Assembly: GCA_023381535.1 (NCBI GenBank)
Contig: JAMCSN010000300.1
Location: 6,237-70,236 of the forward strand
DNA: 64,000 bases
Direction of reading: 5' to 3'
Origin: Bacteroidota bacterium
Lineage (GTDB): Bacteria; Bacteroidota; Ignavibacteria; Ignavibacteriales; Melioribacteraceae
This document shows, in pieces, positions 24,490 through 33,407 of the stretch (positions are counted from its first letter, which is position 1; every line of letters begins with the position of its first letter). Both the position numbers and the translations under genes were made by a program. The notes below the pieces were generated by a model. The model was not told the DNA's origin. It made no database searches and was given only the letters and a program-made list of their open reading frames with translations.

Positions 24490-26859
24490 ATGTTAGGTAA
24501 TATTCTTGTAGTCGCTGCGCTGCTATCCGCTTTATATTCACTGTTAATGTATTATAAGGCATACAAAGGATTTGAAACGATTGGGAAAGCCCGGCTTGGT
24601 TATCATATAACTACTATAATAGTAATTATTGCATCAGCCTTACTGCTTTTTTTGATATTGAATCATCAATATCAATATAAATATGTGTTTGAATACAGCA
24701 GCAGCAATCTTTCAACCGGTCTGTTAATCTCTTCTTTTTTTGGCGGGCAGGAAGGCAGCTTTTTGCTGTGGCTTTTATTTACAATGATTATCGGATTGAT
24801 TGTTATTAACCAAACTTCAAAAGAAAAAAATTTTGAAGCGCAGGTAATGATGCCGTTCCTCGTAGTGGTTGTGTTCTTGCTTATTATGGTGAACCCTTTA
24901 CTAAAAAGTCCGTTTAGTTATTTATGGACAGATATAAATTATATTGACCAGAAATTTATTAATCAGAATATTTTAGGATATTCTTTTATGCAAAACTTTA
25001 TATTTCAGGATAAGAGCGGTAAATCTTTTGTTAAGATAAGCGAAGAACTAATTAATGTTGTTAAAGCAAATGGATTATCAATTGATAATCTAATCATTCA
25101 GGGTAAGGGACTGAATCCCTTACTACAAAACTTTTGGATGCAGATTCATCCACCGGTATTGTTCTTAGGATTTGCACTTGCCACAACTCAATTCTCTTTT
25201 GCCATAGCCGCATTAATCAAAAATGAATACAGGTTATGGATTAAATTTAATTTAGCGTGGACAATAGTTACGGCATTATTTTTAGGGCTCGGAATAATGA
25301 TTGGCGGTTACTGGGCTTACGGAGTTTTAGGATGGGGCGGTTATTGGGCTTGGGACCCGGTCGAAAATTCAAGTCTTATACCATGGATATTTTCCGTGGC
25401 TTTGCTGCATACGCTTATTGTTCAAAAACAATCCCAAACTGAACACAAGCTGGGAAGTTTGACAAGGACTAATTTAATATTATCGGTTTTCACTTTTGCC
25501 TTGGTTGTTTACAGCACCTTCCTTACCCGCAGCGGAGTTCTTTCCGAAGCTTCAGTTCATTCATTTAGCGACCCGGGTTCTTTTGTTTATTCTGTTCTTA
25601 TTATTTTTCTTATAGGTTTTGTTCTATCTGTATTTGTAGGAATTTATAAAAGAAGAAAAACTTTAAATAACAACAAAGCTCTTTCTCAGAATATTTTGTC
25701 GCGGGAGCTTGGACTTTTTTATGGCTCAATGCTTTTGATTGGTTCTGCCGTTGCAATTCTTTTCGGCACTTCCGCTCCAATATTCGGCAGCTCTGTTGAT
25801 TTAAGTTTCTATAACCAGATAAACTTACTCATTGCTGTTTTTATGGTCCCGCTTATCGGATTTACATTATACTCATATTGGCGAGACACTCCAGTAAATA
25901 TATTCATTAAAAGAATGGCAGTATCGGCAGCGGTTTCAATTATAATTACTCTTTTTCTTTTATACTTAACCGGTATTTGGGATTTTCTTTACGGTCTGCT
26001 TTTATTTGCGGCAGTATTTGCTATAATCACAAACCTTGAACTTATCTTAAAATTAAATAAGAGCTTTATTTTTATGGGCGGTCATATTGCGCATATTGGT
26101 TTCGGAATATTTTTGGTCGGTGCGCTTTTCAGCGGCGTGCTGTCAAAATCCGAAACTTTAGATCTTCCGAAAAATAATAGTCAACCGGCGTTCAATAAAA
26201 AGCTAACATACCTCGGAAACGAACCGGTAGAGAACGGAAAGAAATATGCTTTCACTGTCAAAATAGAAGATGGAAATAATACTTTCTTTTCGAAGCCAGT
26301 AATGTATATATCGGAATATAACAACAGCTTGATGAGAGAGCCGGATATTTTAATCGGCGCTGCAAGAGATCTCTATATTTCGCCGTTGTCATTTCATGAA
26401 GGGAATGATTCGGGAATAAAAGAAATTGATTTAAAGAAAGGAGTGCCTTACAAGATAGGCAATTCAGAAATACTCTTTGAAAAATTTGACCTTCCAAAAG
26501 ATGCGATGGATAAGATGGTGAACAAAGAACCATTCGATATTCGTGCAGCGATGAAAATTACTTCTAACGGGATTTCTAAAAATTTCAGCATTGTTGTTAA
26601 TGATTCGTTACAAAACAGTTTTCAAATAGAAGAGGAAGGGTTAACCTTTACCGTTGCACACTTTGACGTTAAAGGAATGATAGAGTTAAACGTAATGGAT
26701 TCAAATAATACTAAAAAGGAAGAAGCTAAAGCAGATATACTTTCTATTGAATTCAGGGAAAAACCTCTTATAAACCTCGTATGGTCCGGAGTGCTGCTGA
26801 TGTCAATCGGATTTTTAATAATGTTAATAAGAAGGTTTCGTGAGATAAGAATTGAGTAA
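24490..26859 (+). CDS. ccmF: Cytochrome c heme lyase CcmF
   Basis: The 789-residue multi-pass protein carries the WWD heme-handling motif at 282-293 (WGGYWAWDPVEN), conserved His candidates in QIHPPVLFLG, LLHTLIVQ and SEASVHSFSD, and a C-terminal periplasmic domain followed by a last TM. It joins heme to apocytochrome c in the periplasm. ATG 24490 with GTGGAG at five bases is preferred over the GTG at 24478. Other ccm genes are not in the window. Its likely clients here include the CXXCH proteins at 28829 and 42035. Confidence 0.9.
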   Translation: MLGNILVVAALLSALYSLLMYYKAYKGFETIGKARLGYHITTIIVIIASALLLFLILNHQYQYKYVFEYSSSNLSTGLLISSFFGGQEGSFLLWLLFTMIIGLIVINQTSKEKNFEAQVMMPFLVVVVFLLIMVNPLLKSPFSYLWTDINYIDQKFINQNILGYSFMQNFIFQDKSGKSFVKISEELINVVKANGLSIDNLIIQGKGLNPLLQNFWMQIHPPVLFLGFALATTQFSFAIAALIKNEYRLWIKFNLAWTIVTALFLGLGIMIGGYWAYGVLGWGGYWAWDPVENSSLIPWIFSVALLHTLIVQKQSQTEHKLGSLTRTNLILSVFTFALVVYSTFLTRSGVLSEASVHSFSDPGSFVYSVLIIFLIGFVLSVFVGIYKRRKTLNNNKALSQNILSRELGLFYGSMLLIGSAVAILFGTSAPIFGSSVDLSFYNQINLLIAVFMVPLIGFTLYSYWRDTPVNIFIKRMAVSAAVSIIITLFLLYLTGIWDFLYGLLLFAAVFAIITNLELILKLNKSFIFMGGHIAHIGFGIFLVGALFSGVLSKSETLDLPKNNSQPAFNKKLTYLGNEPVENGKKYAFTVKIEDGNNTFFSKPVMYISEYNNSLMREPDILIGAARDLYISPLSFHEGNDSGIKEIDLKKGVPYKIGNSEILFEKFDLPKDAMDKMVNKEPFDIRAAMKITSNGISKNFSIVVNDSLQNSFQIEEEGLTFTVAHFDVKGMIELNVMDSNNTKKEEAKADILSIEFREKPLINLVWSGVLLMSIGFLIMLIRRFREIRIE

Positions 26860-26869
26860 AAGAAGTCTC

Positions 26870-26935
26870 TTGATATTATGTGGGCATATGCACGAGAACA
26901 GTCTTACGGCTTCAAAGGTTACTATTATAAAATAA
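26870..26935 (+). pseudogene. Fragment of a second ccmE-like gene
   Basis: Twenty-one codons read CGHMHENSLTASKVTIIK-stop at the end, aligned with GHMHENSLVASKISIIK-stop of the gene at 24091-24459. The DNA is identical over GGGCATATGCACGAGAACAG. It starts just after ccmF and has no upstream part, so it is the tail of a tandem copy that was mostly lost. Confidence 0.75.
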
Positions 26936-26986
26936 AGAACCGTCTGTGAGAGCAAAACAACAACCAAATAACATAGGAGAAATAAA

Positions 26987-27520
26987 ATGAACAAAATTAA
27001 TAACGTAAATATTGAAGGTGTTAAATCATTCGAAACACAAATTAAGAATGAACCTTCATCAGCAAGAAAAACACAAGGTGTTGAAGGTGAATGGATTTTG
27101 GAGGAAGGTAACACTCAGTTCATTTCAAAAATAAAATTTGAAAACGGTGAAACTGAATTTAAAGTTGACAACCCAACATTTATGGGCGGAAGCGGCTCGC
27201 TCCCCGGTCCAATGCACTACTGTTTTTATGGATTAGCATCTTGTTATACAGGAACATTCGCAACTATGGCGGCTATGCTCGGCATCAAATTAAAAAAATT
27301 AACTACAAAGGTGGAAGCCGATGTTAATTTTTCAAAAGTATTTGGCATTAGCGATGAACCTATTATGGAAGAAGTTCGTGTAAAACTTTTTGTGGTAAGC
27401 GATGAGCCGGAAGAAAAAATAAAACAAGCGGAAGAACTTGCTTTGCAGCGATGCCCGGTGGTTTATACTTTGAGGAATCCGGTAAAACTTGTTCCATCTT
27501 TAGAAATCTCAAACGAGTGA
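26987..27520 (+). CDS. OsmC-family peroxidase-like protein
   Basis: The 177-residue cytoplasmic protein has the OsmC/YhfA fold with the two redox cysteines C86 (GLASCYTGTF) and C156 (LQRCPVVYTL). Such proteins reduce organic hydroperoxides or handle sulfane sulfur. A strong site (ATAGGAG) precedes the ATG. It is followed 34 bases later by a secreted thioredoxin-like gene, which suggests a redox-stress unit. Confidence 0.9.
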   Translation: MNKINNVNIEGVKSFETQIKNEPSSARKTQGVEGEWILEEGNTQFISKIKFENGETEFKVDNPTFMGGSGSLPGPMHYCFYGLASCYTGTFATMAAMLGIKLKKLTTKVEADVNFSKVFGISDEPIMEEVRVKLFVVSDEPEEKIKQAEELALQRCPVVYTLRNPVKLVPSLEISNE

Positions 27521-27554
27521 TTGATTTGAATAGCAAAATAAAGGAGTTACAAAA

Positions 27555-28106
27555 ATGAAGAAGTTGATTTTATTTTATCTTATGATTTCTGCTTTTAGTT
27601 TTACATTTCCACAAAACGCTGTCGCTCAGAAAAATGATAAAGCAGTAATTCCAAAGGTTGGTGATAAAGCTCCGGATTTTTCCGGACAGTATTTCGATGG
27701 AAAACAGTTCACTCTTTCTAAAATCGCAAAAAACAAACCCGTCCTTCTCTGGTTCACAAATCTTTGTTCCGGCTGCCAATCAAAGCTCCCGTTCATAGAG
27801 GAGTTGAATAAAAAGTTTCAGAATAAGGAGATGGAAATCTTAGCGGTAAGTCAATTAGGGAATGACCGGAAAACAGTTGAAGATGTTATCTACAAGAACA
27901 ATTTATCTGTTAGATTTTTGTATGATCCTTCCGGCGAAGCAACAACACTATACACCGGGGGATACAATCCCGGCACTTGTCCGCTGAAGAATATTTACCT
28001 GATAAATAAAGCCGGAGAAATTTCCTTTGCGACACATTATCCGGGAGTATCTGAAAAAGAATTAACCAAACAAATAAATAAACTTATGAAAGGTAACCAG
28101 CAATGA
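27555..28106 (+). CDS. Secreted thioredoxin-fold protein (TlpA/AhpC-TSA type)
   Basis: The 183-residue protein has a signal peptide (LILFYLMISAFSFTFPQNAVAQ) and a redoxin domain: VGDKAPDFSGQYFDGKQFTLSKI, a WFTNLCSGCQSKLP active site with a CxxC pair, and FLYDPSGEA, then GTCPLKNIYLINKAGEI. In the periplasm it may keep cytochrome or metal-protein cysteines reduced. The end overlaps the start of the next gene by four bases (ATGA). Confidence 0.85.
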   Translation: MKKLILFYLMISAFSFTFPQNAVAQKNDKAVIPKVGDKAPDFSGQYFDGKQFTLSKIAKNKPVLLWFTNLCSGCQSKLPFIEELNKKFQNKEMEILAVSQLGNDRKTVEDVIYKNNLSVRFLYDPSGEATTLYTGGYNPGTCPLKNIYLINKAGEISFATHYPGVSEKELTKQINKLMKGNQQ

Positions 28107-28795
28107 AGGATAAAATAATCTCAGTTTTAGGATGGTTGGCGATCGTTCTCTTTGTTATAATTTATGGAATTGAACTACTGCCACATCAAGAAGGTCCTCC
28201 GGCAACAATTAGCTGGATTAGGGAAAACTTTGGACAAACAGGATTAATCATTCTCAATATTCTCATCGTCTTAGGATTTTTTGCGCTGCTTCCATTTCGC
28301 CGTCCCACAAAACATATATGGAAAACACGCGGAACATTTGCTGCTTTCGTAATTGCTCTTATGACTGAAATGTTCGGCTTTCCACTTTTTATTTTTCTTC
28401 TTTCACCTCTTGTAAATGTTCCTGAGGTTGGAGAAATTTTTGAGGAGGGCTTTAAAATTTTTGGACAGAAACCTGCTCTGGTTGGAACGGCAATTAGTTT
28501 CTTGGGACTTGCTATTATTGCAATTGGCTGGGTGCAAATACATCGGGCAAAAGGATTAGTAACAACAAGAATTTACCGGTATATGCGACATCCTCAATAT
28601 ACAGGTATATTTCTCTTTACCTTTGGCTGGCTTGTGCACTGGCCTTCAATTGTAACGCTGGTGTTATGGCCCATTTTGATTGTAATGTATGCGTGGTTGT
28701 CAAAGCAAGAGGAGAAACAAGCTCTTGAAGAATATGGTGAGAATTACATTGTATATGCAAAACGAACAAAAAGATTTATTCCATTTGTCATCTGA
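28103..28795 (+). CDS. Membrane methyltransferase-like protein (ICMT/PEMT type)
   Basis: The 230-residue protein has five to six TMs and the C-terminal signature of isoprenylcysteine/phospholipid methyltransferase-like proteins: RIYRYMRHPQYTGIFLFTFGW ... KQEEKQALEEYGENYIVYAKRTKRFIP. The RHPxY and EE motifs bind SAM in that superfamily. The substrate is unknown. It is translationally coupled to the thioredoxin-like gene and followed by a cytochrome c gene. NnrU-like relatives occur in denitrification loci, but a link to the nor operon 25 kb away is not supported. Confidence 0.8.
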   Translation: MKDKIISVLGWLAIVLFVIIYGIELLPHQEGPPATISWIRENFGQTGLIILNILIVLGFFALLPFRRPTKHIWKTRGTFAAFVIALMTEMFGFPLFIFLLSPLVNVPEVGEIFEEGFKIFGQKPALVGTAISFLGLAIIAIGWVQIHRAKGLVTTRIYRYMRHPQYTGIFLFTFGWLVHWPSIVTLVLWPILIVMYAWLSKQEEKQALEEYGENYIVYAKRTKRFIPFVI

Positions 28796-28828
28796 AATAT
28801 TAATCAAATAAATTAAAGGAGTGCTAAA

Positions 28829-29446
28829 ATGAAAACCTTAATTGCGACACTTTCGTTACTTGTTCTCGTTGCTAACACAGCGATTGCATATCCACCGGCA
28901 GTTGGCATCTTAGGAAATGCGAAATCTTGCATGAGCTGTCACGTTAACAATGGTCCTTGGGTAGATGAATCAAAAACCATCATTGATATTCTTGACAAGG
29001 AGACAATGAAATCTCTGCGTCAATCAGATGGCACTTTTCAACTTGATGTAAAACGAGGACAGCAAAAAACTGTCCTAACTGTAATTGGCAGAATAAAAGA
29101 CGACGACACCACGGCACCATATCGGAATGCATGGACATATATTGATCCAACAACGATTGGGACAAGTTCCCTTTCAAAATTTGCACCGGGATGGGCAGTA
29201 AATCTCCAGATGTCCTGCCGTGTAGTTGGTGATAAGTTACCGGGATTTGTCCAAGGGACTCCTTATGGAGAAGACGCAAAGATTACCGTTTTACCAATGA
29301 CAGTACAACCTCTTGACGATGCGAGAGATGCTGAATTACAGCTTCAGGTGATGTTAACGAAAGGCGAATCCGTAAAAGGCGACCCCCAAAAGGGAATGCT
29401 GGGAAATTACTTTGAACGGATTGTAAAGATGAAAGTGATTAACTAA
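28829..29446 (+). CDS. Periplasmic monoheme cytochrome c-like protein
   Basis: The 205-residue protein has a signal peptide (about 1-20) and one heme-binding motif C34-M-S-C37-H38. The rest is a beta-rich domain without a second motif. It is probably a client of the CcmE/CcmF machinery upstream. Residues FVQGTPYGE (about 140-149) are encoded by a short palindromic repeat also present in the P1B-ATPase gene, giving nearly the same peptide there. The role is unknown; an electron carrier or sensor is possible. Confidence 0.8.
   Translation: MKTLIATLSLLVLVANTAIAYPPAVGILGNAKSCMSCHVNNGPWVDESKTIIDILDKETMKSLRQSDGTFQLDVKRGQQKTVLTVIGRIKDDDTTAPYRNAWTYIDPTTIGTSSLSKFAPGWAVNLQMSCRVVGDKLPGFVQGTPYGEDAKITVLPMTVQPLDDARDAELQLQVMLTKGESVKGDPQKGMLGNYFERIVKMKVIN
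29249..29270. repeat. Palindromic repeat inside the cytochrome c gene
   Basis: Two touching mini-hairpins, GTCC-AAG-GGAC and CTCC-TTAT-GGAG, in 22 bases. The copies at 32055 and 15710 differ at three to four positions. Confidence 0.65.
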
Positions 29447-29515
29447 AGTTTCATCACATATTAGTGTCTTCGACCAATTTGCCGAAGAGTTCGATTATTG
29501 ATTTGAGAGGAGCTT

Positions 29516-29563
29516 ATGAAAAAATATCAATTAGAAGATAATTTAAAGGACATTTTATTATGA
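29516..29563 (+). CDS. Possible 15-residue leader ORF coupled to the metal permease-like gene
   Basis: An ATG after a very strong site (GAGAGGAG) opens a 15-codon frame, MKKYQLEDNLKDILL, whose TGA overlaps the next ATG (ATGA). The first six residues and 20 bases are almost the same as the start of the P1B-ATPase at 30654 (MKKYQL). It may be a leader peptide for coupled translation or a leftover of a deleted metal-binding domain. Confidence 0.4.
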   Translation: MKKYQLEDNLKDILL

Positions 29564-30195
29564 CCGGTTTATCACAAATAGTAATTGGCGCATTACTACT
29601 CAGCGTAGTTCACGCATCAATTCCAAATCACTGGATACCGTTAGTTGCGCTTTCAAAATCTGAAAAATGGACAGAGAAATTTACAATGAGCGTTACTGCC
29701 ATTGCCGGATTCTCTCATACATTAAGCACAATAATTATTGGAATAATTGTAGGATTTCTTGGTTACAAGTTATCCGGCTCATATTCTTTTATTGTTGGGG
29801 TGATAGCGCCGGGTTTACTTATTCTTCTTGGAATGATTTATCTTACTCTGAGCATCAGGGATAACAAGCATCATCACTCTCATGAAATTCACATTGACGA
29901 TGTTAAAAAGAAAACGACTACCGCAATAATTTTTACGCTAATAATCTCGATGTTTTTTTCCCCTTGTCTTGAAATTGAAGCTTACTTTTTTGTTGCAAGT
30001 AAACTCGGCTGGCAGGGAATTATTACTGTTTCCGTTATTTATACAGCCATTACAATTTCGGGAATGCTTCTGCTTGTCTGGCTTGGAATGAAAGGTGTGA
30101 GAAAAATTAAATCTCATTTTTTCGAACATCACGAAAAGACGATTACAGGAATTCTGTTGATTGTACTTGGAATAGCGGGGTATTTTATTACATAG
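29560..30195 (+). CDS. Membrane protein resembling NicO/RcnA-type metal permeases
   Basis: The 211-residue protein has about six TMs. An early VVHASIPNHWIPL motif, a GFSHTLSTIIIG helix and a His-rich cytoplasmic loop (KHHHSHEIHIDD, about 107-118) recall NicO/RcnA nickel-cobalt permeases (HxxxxDH and histidine loop). A CcdA/DsbD-like or HupE-like fold is the alternative. Its place between cytochrome and metal ATPase genes fits metal transport. It is translationally coupled to the small leader ORF. Confidence 0.6.
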   Translation: MTGLSQIVIGALLLSVVHASIPNHWIPLVALSKSEKWTEKFTMSVTAIAGFSHTLSTIIIGIIVGFLGYKLSGSYSFIVGVIAPGLLILLGMIYLTLSIRDNKHHHSHEIHIDDVKKKTTTAIIFTLIISMFFSPCLEIEAYFFVASKLGWQGIITVSVIYTAITISGMLLLVWLGMKGVRKIKSHFFEHHEKTITGILLIVLGIAGYFIT

Positions 30196-30200
30196 TGCGA

Positions 30201-30228
30201 CATAGTCGTCCCTTCAGGAATGACTATG
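30201..30228. repeat. Short palindrome after the permease-like gene
   Basis: CATAGTC (30201-30207) and GACTATG (30222-30228) flank a CCCTTCAGGAA core that resembles the other small palindromes of the window. It has no T tract, so it is a repeat or weak RNA hairpin rather than a clear terminator. Confidence 0.4.
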
Positions 30229-30260
30229 CCATAAAATAAAAAAAGCAAAAGGTGTTTGTA

Positions 30261-30590
30261 ATGGAGTTGATCAAATCTATCATAGTTTTTATCCTCGCCG
30301 GATTTTGTGAAATAGGAGGCGGATATTTAGTTTGGCTGTGGTTGAAAGAAGGCAAGCCGATTTGGTATGGGATTCTTGGAGGACTTATTCTTGCCTTATA
30401 CGGTGTTGTTGCTACTTTACAGACTCAAAATTTTGCAAGAGTATATGCCACTTACGGCGGTGTATTTATCGTAATGTCCTTACTGTGGGCTTACAAGATG
30501 GATAATTATGTGCCGGATAAATTTGACATTATTGGAGCCTTAATAGCATTAGCGGGTGTTTCTATTATTTATTACGCACCTAGACAATAA
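30261..30590 (+). CDS. ynfA: YnfA/UPF0060-family small membrane protein
   Basis: The 109-residue protein has four TMs and the family pattern AGFCEIGGGYLVWLWLKEGKP ... YATYGGVFIVMSLLWAYKMD ... DIIGALIALAGVSIIYYAPR. YnfA relatives are SMR-like small transporters. ATG 30261 after AAAGG is preferred over the GTG at 30252. It sits just before the Zn/Cd ATPase, in line with a role in toxic cation resistance, but the substrate is not known. Confidence 0.9.
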   Translation: MELIKSIIVFILAGFCEIGGGYLVWLWLKEGKPIWYGILGGLILALYGVVATLQTQNFARVYATYGGVFIVMSLLWAYKMDNYVPDKFDIIGALIALAGVSIIYYAPRQ

Positions 30591-30653
30591 GCATAAAGAG
30601 ATACGTAATGTTGTAAAGTAAGAAGATGGATTTAATCCCGAAAGGATTTTATT

Positions 30654-32795
30654 ATGAAAAAATATCAGTTAAAAAATATTGATTGTGCTTCTTGCGCAGC
30701 AAAAATAGAAGATGGTCTTTCGAAGATGCCGGAAGTGAAATTTGTATCGGTGAATTTTGCCAACTCAACTTTGCAGATTGATGCGCCGGATATAGAGGAA
30801 GTAAAGCAAAAAATAAAAGAGATTGAGCCGGAAGTTGAAGTAGTTGAACAGAAAGAAGAAATCTTACCTACAGCTAAGGCATCAGCTATAAAAGATGAAT
30901 TAGCAGAAAACAAATTCGAACTGTTCAGAATCGGTTTTGTAATTGCTCTTTTAATATTTGGAATAGTCTATGGAGAATTAATTCATAACACACCGTTCAG
31001 ATGGGCTGAATATCTTGTGTTTGGCGCGGCTTACTTAATAAGCGGATGGGGAGTTTTGCGTGGAGCTGTAAGAAGTATAGTTAAAGGAAAAGTTTTCAAT
31101 GAACATTTCCTAATGACAATTGCAACCGGCGGTGCTTTATTGATTGACTCAATGCCGGAAGCAGTTGCAGTTATGTTGTTTTATGTTGTCGGCGAATTGT
31201 TCCAGGATATTGCGGTCAATCGCTCACGAAAGTCTGTGAAAGCTTTATTGGAAATAAGACCGGACTATGCAAACATAAAAATAAATAGTGATGTTAAAAG
31301 AGTTTCACCGATTGAAGTTCATCCCGGACAAGTAATTGTTGTTAAGCCGGGAGAAAAAATTCCTTTAGATGGAAAGATTATTGAAGGAAATTCTTTTGTA
31401 GATACTTCTGCCTTAACCGGAGAATCAGTTCCGAGAGGAGTAAAGGTTAGCGAACAAGTATTAGCAGGAATGATTAATAAAAGCGGAATGTTGACAATAG
31501 AAGTAACTAAAGAATTTGGCGAATCATCTATCTCCAAAATTTTAGAATTAGTTGAGAACGCAAGCAGTAAAAAAGCAGAGACGGAAAAATTTATAACAAC
31601 ATTTGCAAGATATTACACTCCGGTTGTAGTGATTGGTGCGCTTCTGCTTGCAGTGATTCCGCCTCTGATTGTTCAAGGTGCAACTTTTACTGACTGGATT
31701 TACAGAGCATTGGTGGTTCTTGTAATTTCTTGTCCTTGTGCTTTAGTAATCAGCATTCCGCTTGGATATTTTGGCGGAATCGGCGGTGCCTCACGAAAAG
31801 GAATTCTGGTTAAAGGTTCAAACTATTTAGACGCACTTACAAAAATTAAAACAGTTGTGTTTGATAAAACAGGAACACTGACCAAGGGTGAATTCAAAGT
31901 TGCCGAAATAATTTCAGCCAATGGATTCTCCGAAGGGATGGCTTCGCCAAAAGAAGAAGATATTCTTAAATATGCCGCTTATGCAGAAGCAAACTCAAGT
32001 CATCCGATTGCTAAATCAATACTCGAAGCTTATAACAATAAAATCCAGCAAAGTGTCCAAAGGACTCCTTACGGAGAAATAAGTGATGTGAAAGAAATTC
32101 CCGGTCACGGCATTCAAGCAAAAGTAAATGGTAATGAAATTTTAGTTGGAAACGATAAGCTACTTCATCTTGAAAAAATAGAACACGACAAATGCGATGT
32201 TGAGGGAACAGTTGTTCACGTTGCGGTAAATAAAAAATATGCCGGATACATAGTTATCTCTGATTCATTAAAAGAACAAGCCGTTGAAACAATAACCGCA
32301 CTGAATAAATTAAAAATTAATGCTGTTATGCTTACCGGCGATAACAAAAGTGCCGCTGAAGTTTACGCAAAAAAGCTTGGTATAAAAGAATATTATTACG
32401 AGCTTCTACCGGAAAATAAAGTTGAGCATATCGAAAAATTGCTAAGCAACACGCACGACGGAAAAGTTGCATTCGTTGGAGATGGAATAAACGATGCGCC
32501 TGTTATAGCCCGTGCCGATGTTGGAATAGCAATGGGTGCTCTCGGTTCAGACGCGGCGGTTGAAACAGCGGATGTCGTGCTGATGACGGATTCACCAATG
32601 CAAGTTGTCCATTCAATTGAAGTTGCAAGGCGAACGAGAACAATTATCTGGCAAAATATCGTCTTTGCGATGGGAGTAAAACTATTCTTCATTCTTCTTG
32701 GTGCATTCGGAATTGCAACAATGTGGGAAGCGGTGTTTGGAGATATGGGCGTAGCGATAATCGCAATATTGAATGCGATGAGAGTTTACAAATAA
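30654..32795 (+). CDS. P1B-type ATPase for Zn/Cd/Pb (CadA/ZntA group)
   Basis: The 713-residue pump has an N-terminal HMA domain with CASC (about 11-14), the TM6 motif C360-P-C362, phosphorylation site D404-KTGT, the SSHPIAKS HP motif and GDGINDAPVIARADVG. The last TM region has a conserved Asp (FGDMGVAIIAILNAMR), typical of the P1B-2 group that exports Zn, Cd or Pb. Residues SVQRTPYGE (about 467-475) are encoded by a palindromic repeat and look like an insert in the nucleotide-binding region. It is the last gene of the plus-strand metal block before the sigma factor genes. Confidence 0.93.
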   Translation: MKKYQLKNIDCASCAAKIEDGLSKMPEVKFVSVNFANSTLQIDAPDIEEVKQKIKEIEPEVEVVEQKEEILPTAKASAIKDELAENKFELFRIGFVIALLIFGIVYGELIHNTPFRWAEYLVFGAAYLISGWGVLRGAVRSIVKGKVFNEHFLMTIATGGALLIDSMPEAVAVMLFYVVGELFQDIAVNRSRKSVKALLEIRPDYANIKINSDVKRVSPIEVHPGQVIVVKPGEKIPLDGKIIEGNSFVDTSALTGESVPRGVKVSEQVLAGMINKSGMLTIEVTKEFGESSISKILELVENASSKKAETEKFITTFARYYTPVVVIGALLLAVIPPLIVQGATFTDWIYRALVVLVISCPCALVISIPLGYFGGIGGASRKGILVKGSNYLDALTKIKTVVFDKTGTLTKGEFKVAEIISANGFSEGMASPKEEDILKYAAYAEANSSHPIAKSILEAYNNKIQQSVQRTPYGEISDVKEIPGHGIQAKVNGNEILVGNDKLLHLEKIEHDKCDVEGTVVHVAVNKKYAGYIVISDSLKEQAVETITALNKLKINAVMLTGDNKSAAEVYAKKLGIKEYYYELLPENKVEHIEKLLSNTHDGKVAFVGDGINDAPVIARADVGIAMGALGSDAAVETADVVLMTDSPMQVVHSIEVARRTRTIIWQNIVFAMGVKLFFILLGAFGIATMWEAVFGDMGVAIIAILNAMRVYK
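32055..32076. repeat. Palindromic repeat inside the P1B-ATPase gene
   Basis: Mini-hairpins GTCC-AAA-GGAC and CTCC-TTAC-GGAG in 22 bases. It differs from 15710-15731 at two positions and from 29249-29270 at three. Confidence 0.65.
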
Positions 32796-32800
32796 AATCA

Positions 32801-32825
32801 TAACACTTTTATCCTATATGCGTCT
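32801..32825 (+). promoter_or_regulatory. ECF-type promoter of the sigma factor gene (autoregulation)
   Basis: TAACACTTTT, nine bases, GCGTCT. The AAC ... N16 ... CGTC arrangement is that of ECF sigma promoters. The same motif with identical spacing lies before the CpxP-like gene at 34383-34407. The ATG follows 18 bases downstream of the -10. Confidence 0.7.
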
Positions 32826-32843
32826 TTATATTAGGAATATTTA

Positions 32844-33407
32844 ATGAAAAGTAAAGCCAAAGATTTAACAGAGGAAGAAATTCATAAGATTGTAGAAAAA
32901 GCGAAGACCAATGACAATAGAGCGATTGGAAAACTTTGTGAACATTTTTATTCAAAAATCTATAGGTTTATTTACTATCGTGTAAATTCGATTGAAGAAG
33001 CCGAAGATTTAACAAGTGAAGTGTGCCTTAGAGTTATGAAATCTTTGCCGGAACAAAAAGGACTCTTTTACGCGTGGATTTTCCGCATAGCTTCGAATAT
33101 GATTACGGATTACTATAGGCGGCGGTCAGTCCGGACTAATGTCGCTTCAACAGGAGATTTGATAGAAGAAATGGCTGATGAGAAAAGAACAACATACGAA
33201 CTTCTGGAACAGCATGAATTAAGACAAGCAATAAAACATCTAACTGAGGAACAGCAGCAGGTTATTGTTTTGAAATTTATTGAGGGTTATGATACTAATG
33301 AAATAGCAGAATTAGTTGGTAAGTCTGCCGGGGCAGTCCGTGCAATCCAGTTTAGAGCTTTAACTACATTGCGAAATATGTATGTCAGAAAGGATGGGAA
33401 GGGTTAA
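32844..33407 (+). CDS. ECF RNA polymerase sigma factor
   Basis: The 187-residue protein has sigma region 2 (YRFIYYRVNSIEEAEDLTSEVCLRVMKSL, then FYAWIFRIASNMITDYYRRR) and region 4 (LTEEQQQVIVLKFIEGYDTNEIAELVGKSAGAVRAIQFRALTTLR). No region 3 is present, as in ECF factors. It is translated directly before a DUF5667 anti-sigma-like protein. The motif in its own promoter region recurs before the CpxP-like gene, so it probably drives both. Confidence 0.92.
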   Translation: MKSKAKDLTEEEIHKIVEKAKTNDNRAIGKLCEHFYSKIYRFIYYRVNSIEEAEDLTSEVCLRVMKSLPEQKGLFYAWIFRIASNMITDYYRRRSVRTNVASTGDLIEEMADEKRTTYELLEQHELRQAIKHLTEEQQQVIVLKFIEGYDTNEIAELVGKSAGAVRAIQFRALTTLRNMYVRKDGKG

